15,891 nucleotides of DNA, taken from the NCBI GenBank assembly GCA_030145955.1, contig JASLCR010000085.1, positions 1-15,891 of the forward strand, in the 5' to 3' direction. Position 1 is the stretch's first letter, and each line of letters opens with the position of its first letter. Shown one piece after another: positions 13,515 to 15,891 of this stretch. Under the pieces are notes generated by a model. That model was not told the DNA's origin. It did not search any database and saw only the letters and a program-made list of their open reading frames with translations. Source of the DNA: Candidatus Saccharimonadales bacterium (GTDB lineage Bacteria > Patescibacteriota > Saccharimonadia > Saccharimonadales > Saccharimonadaceae). Both the position numbers and the translations under genes were made by a program.

Positions 13515-13904
13515 CTACTCGTTCGCTTCGGTAGCATCATCCTTAGGGTCGTTGTCAGTTGTCACTGTTGCAGTTGATGCTTTGGCATCCTTTTGTTTTT
13601 GTTCCTGCTTGAGTGCACTTTCCATGAGGTTGATCTTCATATCCATATTCACCTTACAGTTAGTATCATCATCCTTACAGGAAGCGCGTATACCTTTGTA
13701 TGTATCAAGAGCTTTTTGCGTCTCTCCCTTGCGCTCTGCGTCGATACCCACCTGAACAGATTTTTCATAATGAGAGCGCGAGTCAGTCGCAACAGGACGA
13801 TCATTCTTAACAACTTGCGTCGAAAATACATACCAGGTAACACCACCTGCAAGCACAGCAAGTGCCAATCCTACAGCAACGATAATACCAATACGCTTCT
13901 TCAT
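13515..13904 (-). CDS. Small membrane-anchored protein downstream of the pilin-like gene
   Basis: The 129-residue product starts MKKRIGII, with one membrane helix at about 4-27. An outside-facing helical segment (about 44-104) with a TPR-like pair (SHYEKSVQVGIDAERKGE, then TQKALDTYKGI) and two cysteines (C76, C83) follows, and a low-complexity acidic Thr/Asp/Glu tail ends it. The start at 13904 has a strong Shine-Dalgarno (AAGGGGGA, 7 nt away); the frame is open 19 codons further, but that part overlaps the end of the pilin gene. It lies 13 nt after the pilin stop, so the two are one operon and may form a surface complex; this is inference. No family recognised. Confidence 0.7.
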   Translation of the reverse strand: MKKRIGIIVAVGLALAVLAGGVTWYVFSTQVVKNDRPVATDSRSHYEKSVQVGIDAERKGETQKALDTYKGIRASCKDDDTNCKVNMDMKINLMESALKQEQKQKDAKASTATVTTDNDPKDDATEANE

Positions 13905-13917
13905 AGAATTTTCCCCC

Positions 13918-15591
13918 TTAGCTTCCATACGAAGTGTTATCCTCAACACACCAGCTGCCATTTTGCGAATCTTGGTTCACTGTTACCCCGTTGATAACCG
14001 TTGGAGGACCGTCACCCGCCAGATTATGCCCCCCGCATCTTCGATACCAACTACCATACTTTTTTGGACTCGCATTAAGGTTGCGATTTTGGTCAACAAA
14101 TAAGTTTCCAAAGATGTCTGCGTACTTAATCGCACCACTGTATCCAGAATCAAGCCTTGTACACATTGTATAGAACGAAAATTCGGTCTTCGTTGGAGAG
14201 TTTGCATTTGCACGACCAACATCTCCAATAGAGACATAGTATGGTATAGTCAGCGGCGCAGGGCTTGACCAACCTCCCCACACTTCGTTACCAATATTTG
14301 GCCCCAGAGTGAAGGTGTAACGCCACTGCACCATCGGAGTGAGTCCTGATGCACAGGATCCAGAATAGTTGTCGATCCGCGCACGCGCATCAAGCTGATT
14401 ACCGTTTCTCACTACATATGACTGGCCCCATCCTGCACGTATCAAACTTTGAATAGTCCGCTGGAAATACCTCGATACCACACCACTAAAGGTGGAGTCG
14501 GCATTATCTACAGTACGTCGACAATATGCCCTAACATCTATCCTGTATAAGACACCCTCGGTACTCGTTGCCATAGCTCCAGATGAGGTTGCAGTACCCA
14601 TATCTGTCCAGCCAGACTGCCAGCCCGAAGAGTTTGCAAAGTTATACTGGTACCTCATAACACTTCCTGATGCACAGCTACTTGCAGACCATGTCCACGT
14701 CATAGTATTTGCTGCACTTGTCGTATCACCAGGTGATACGTTCAAAGTAGTTGGCGCTGTAACTGGTGGCAACGGGATAGAAATGCTGCCATCGGCGCTA
14801 TCAGCCGAACTCGGACCACCAACACTACCGAGCACACAGCGCGCCCTAGCATCGAAGTAATAAGTAGTTCCTCCTGTTCCAGTGAACACTTTAGTAGAAG
14901 GAATATCTCTTGACCAGTCAGCTGGCCATGCTGTAGATGCCAGCGCAGATGCTGAAGTGGCATAACGAATCTGATATTGCACGCCACCTGTTGAACAAGT
15001 AGAGCCTGTAGCGGTTATCGTAATAGTTTGATCCTGCCTTGTAGCCGATACTGTTGGTACGCTTGCCTGTGGCAGACTACCATCATCAATCCGATCACCA
15101 GCAACAATCGCCCTACTCTTGATAGTAACCGTATTTCCCGTACCCTCTTCTACGTAGCTTAGTGTGAAATCACCACACGGAGTGCTTGAACACGCAGTAC
15201 CTTGGTATTTTATTTTACTCGTACTCGCCGCACCAGCGGTGATTGCCGCCATAGTTTTATCAGCCGCTTGTGGGAACAGCAATGTATCGCTACTTGGTAT
15301 GTTTAATGTTGTCCGCACCTGATCAACTGGCCGATCTGATATTGAGGTGATTGATGGATATTCTCCATTATCTTGATAATATTTCTCGAGTGATTCAGCA
15401 ATCGCAGAGGCACTTGCCTTACGGCTACTATCTCGCGCATCTCGTTGTACGCTCGCAGAAATAACACCAACAATCCCAGCCAAGATGCCAATTACTGCAA
15501 CAACAACGGCAACCTCTACAAGAGAAAAACCGTGTTTCTTTTTGTCATGTGAGCGTTGATTACCCCTTTTGTGTGTATGATACCCCTTCAT
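13918..15591 (-). CDS. Type IV pilin-like protein with three fibronectin-III-like, cysteine-paired repeats
   Basis: The 557-residue product has a 21-residue basic leader and a class III prepilin motif: cleavage after G21 before F22, with E26 at the +5 position of the mature protein, then the hydrophobic helix FSLVEVAVVVAVIGILAGI. Pilin-like head residues continue to about 170 (SLEKYYQDNGEYPS, a common G-type pseudopilin block). The rest has three beta-rich repeats at about 175-272, 277-375 and 385-500. Each holds a first Cys near a C-x-x-G turn (C199, C306, C413) and a second near a D-A-R/D-V-R-like strand (C252, C357, C477), so probable disulfides. A Trp/Gly/Cys-rich tail (C519, C548) follows. 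It is far longer than a major pilin, which suggests an adhesive minor or tip pilin. No pilus assembly genes are in the window. Confidence 0.88.
   Translation of the reverse strand: MKGYHTHKRGNQRSHDKKKHGFSLVEVAVVVAVIGILAGIVGVISASVQRDARDSSRKASASAIAESLEKYYQDNGEYPSITSISDRPVDQVRTTLNIPSSDTLLFPQAADKTMAAITAGAASTSKIKYQGTACSSTPCGDFTLSYVEEGTGNTVTIKSRAIVAGDRIDDGSLPQASVPTVSATRQDQTITITATGSTCSTGGVQYQIRYATSASALASTAWPADWSRDIPSTKVFTGTGGTTYYFDARARCVLGSVGGPSSADSADGSISIPLPPVTAPTTLNVSPGDTTSAANTMTWTWSASSCASGSVMRYQYNFANSSGWQSGWTDMGTATSSGAMATSTEGVLYRIDVRAYCRRTVDNADSTFSGVVSRYFQRTIQSLIRAGWGQSYVVRNGNQLDARARIDNYSGSCASGLTPMVQWRYTFTLGPNIGNEVWGGWSSPAPLTIPYYVSIGDVGRANANSPTKTEFSFYTMCTRLDSGYSGAIKYADIFGNLFVDQNRNLNASPKKYGSWYRRCGGHNLAGDGPPTVINGVTVNQDSQNGSWCVEDNTSYGS
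14722..14740. repeat. 19-bp perfect palindrome inside the pilin-like gene
   Basis: CGTATCACC, one central A, and GGTGATACG form a perfect 9+1+9 palindrome within codons for N-V-S-P-G-D-T in the second repeat. It is as likely to be chance as a binding site. Confidence 0.4.
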
Positions 15592-15598
15592 ACGTTGT

Positions 15599-15604
15599 AT
15601 TTTA
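15599..15604 (-). promoter_or_regulatory. -10 element of the pilin-like operon (leaderless)
   Basis: TAAAAT on the minus strand ends 7 nt before the ATG at 15591. Predicted +1 is one base upstream of the start codon. It lies in the 33-bp gap after the galU-like gene; no clear -35 is seen. Confidence 0.45.
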
Positions 15605-15624
15605 CATCATTCCGTTTACGCCTA

Positions 15625-15891
15625 CTAGCCTAAAACAACATTATTTGCATGCAGCCAGCCATCAACACTGCCTGCATCAAGGAATTCACCCTTCGCCTCA
15701 ACCACCTTCATAATGCCACCATCTGCTACGTACTGATTAATAACATCAGTAATTTCATACTCGCCTCGCACCGGATTCGCTGGAATAGTCACCGCAGCGG
15801 CAATCACCGCCTTAGGTAATACATACTTACTGACGTTAATAAGCGTGCTTGGCGCCTCTTCAACCGATGGCTTTTCGACGATCTGCTGATA
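15625..15891 (-). CDS. UTP-glucose-1-phosphate uridylyltransferase-like protein, C-terminal 88 residues
   Basis: Only the 3' part is in the window; the N-terminal nucleotide-binding domain lies beyond the right edge. The visible part reads IVEKPSVEEAPSTLINVSKYVL, which is the GalU-type sugar-binding region (VEKP-x-x-EEAPS-x-L); later come GEYEITDVINQYVA and GEFLDAGSVDGWLHAN, the usual C-terminal blocks. The reaction would be UTP plus glucose-1-phosphate to UDP-glucose, feeding the surface glycan pathway served by the ligase and LCP enzymes. A dTDP-glucose or other sugar nucleotidyltransferase cannot be excluded. It ends in TAG 33 bp before the pilin-like gene. Confidence 0.85.
   Translation of the reverse strand, partial: YQQIVEKPSVEEAPSTLINVSKYVLPKAVIAAAVTIPANPVRGEYEITDVINQYVADGGIMKVVEAKGEFLDAGSVDGWLHANNVVLG

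Noticed and set aside
171..15627. Recoding of TGA as glycine, as in related CPR lineages
   Set aside because: Long genes stay open under the standard code and glycines in conserved motifs use GGN codons, so TGA is not a routine glycine codon here.
1..15891. CRISPR arrays, tRNA or rRNA genes, insertion sequences, phage or integrase genes
   Set aside because: I looked for regularly spaced repeats, cloverleaf arms, terminal inverted repeats and recombinase motifs on both strands and found none.

Overview
The window looks like a chromosomal segment of a Candidatus Saccharibacteria (TM7) or closely related Patescibacteria/CPR organism. This rests on reduced gene spacing, moderate GC, many short conserved proteins of unknown function, the characteristic style of the LCP, pilin and HtrA proteins, and a PrmC with NLPY in place of NPPY. 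I placed it by recognising protein families, not by a database search. Genes read through with the standard code. All 18 visible stop codons are TAA (10) or TAG (8), and none is TGA.

Layout. Positions 1-100: start of tatA (minus), running off the left edge. 171-853: two small membrane proteins of unknown function (plus). 910-1980: prfA, release factor 1 (plus), converging on an unknown 237-aa protein (1977-2690, minus) that lies downstream of, and in the same frame as, a small membrane-anchored LysM protein (2703-3080, minus). 3154-3984: prmC, the methyltransferase that modifies RF1 (plus), converging on an HtrA-type protease (3981-5144, minus) that follows a 257-aa multi-pass membrane protein (5146-5919, minus). 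5948-7588: an LCP-family glycopolymer transferase (minus), divergent from an O-antigen ligase/polymerase-like protein (7670-9058, plus) and signal peptidase I (9071-9676, plus). 9691-11351: parA-parB (minus). 11425-11733: rplU (minus). 11802-13454: a 550-aa protein with four tandem winged-helix-like repeats (minus). 13515-15591: a large pilin-like protein with three cysteine-paired, fibronectin-III-like repeats plus a small membrane-anchored partner (minus). 15625-15891: 3' end of a GalU-like nucleotidyltransferase (minus).

Themes. Most of the window serves the cell envelope: protein export and processing (TatA, LepB, HtrA), surface polysaccharide (GalU, ligase, LCP), a LysM protein and a pilin. 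The rest is translation (RF1, PrmC, L21), segregation (ParAB) and one likely DNA-binding repeat protein. No tRNA, rRNA, CRISPR array, IS element or integrase is visible, and no gene-free stretch exceeds 300 bases.

The most striking signal is regulatory. For genes that begin a transcription unit, a sigma70-like -10 box lies only 6-10 nt before the chosen start codon, so the predicted transcript begins at or within a few nt of it (leaderless mRNA). The clearest Shine-Dalgarno sites belong to genes inside operons (htrA, the pilin partner) or to genes with a real 5' leader (rplU, tatA). This pattern also corrects several start codons.
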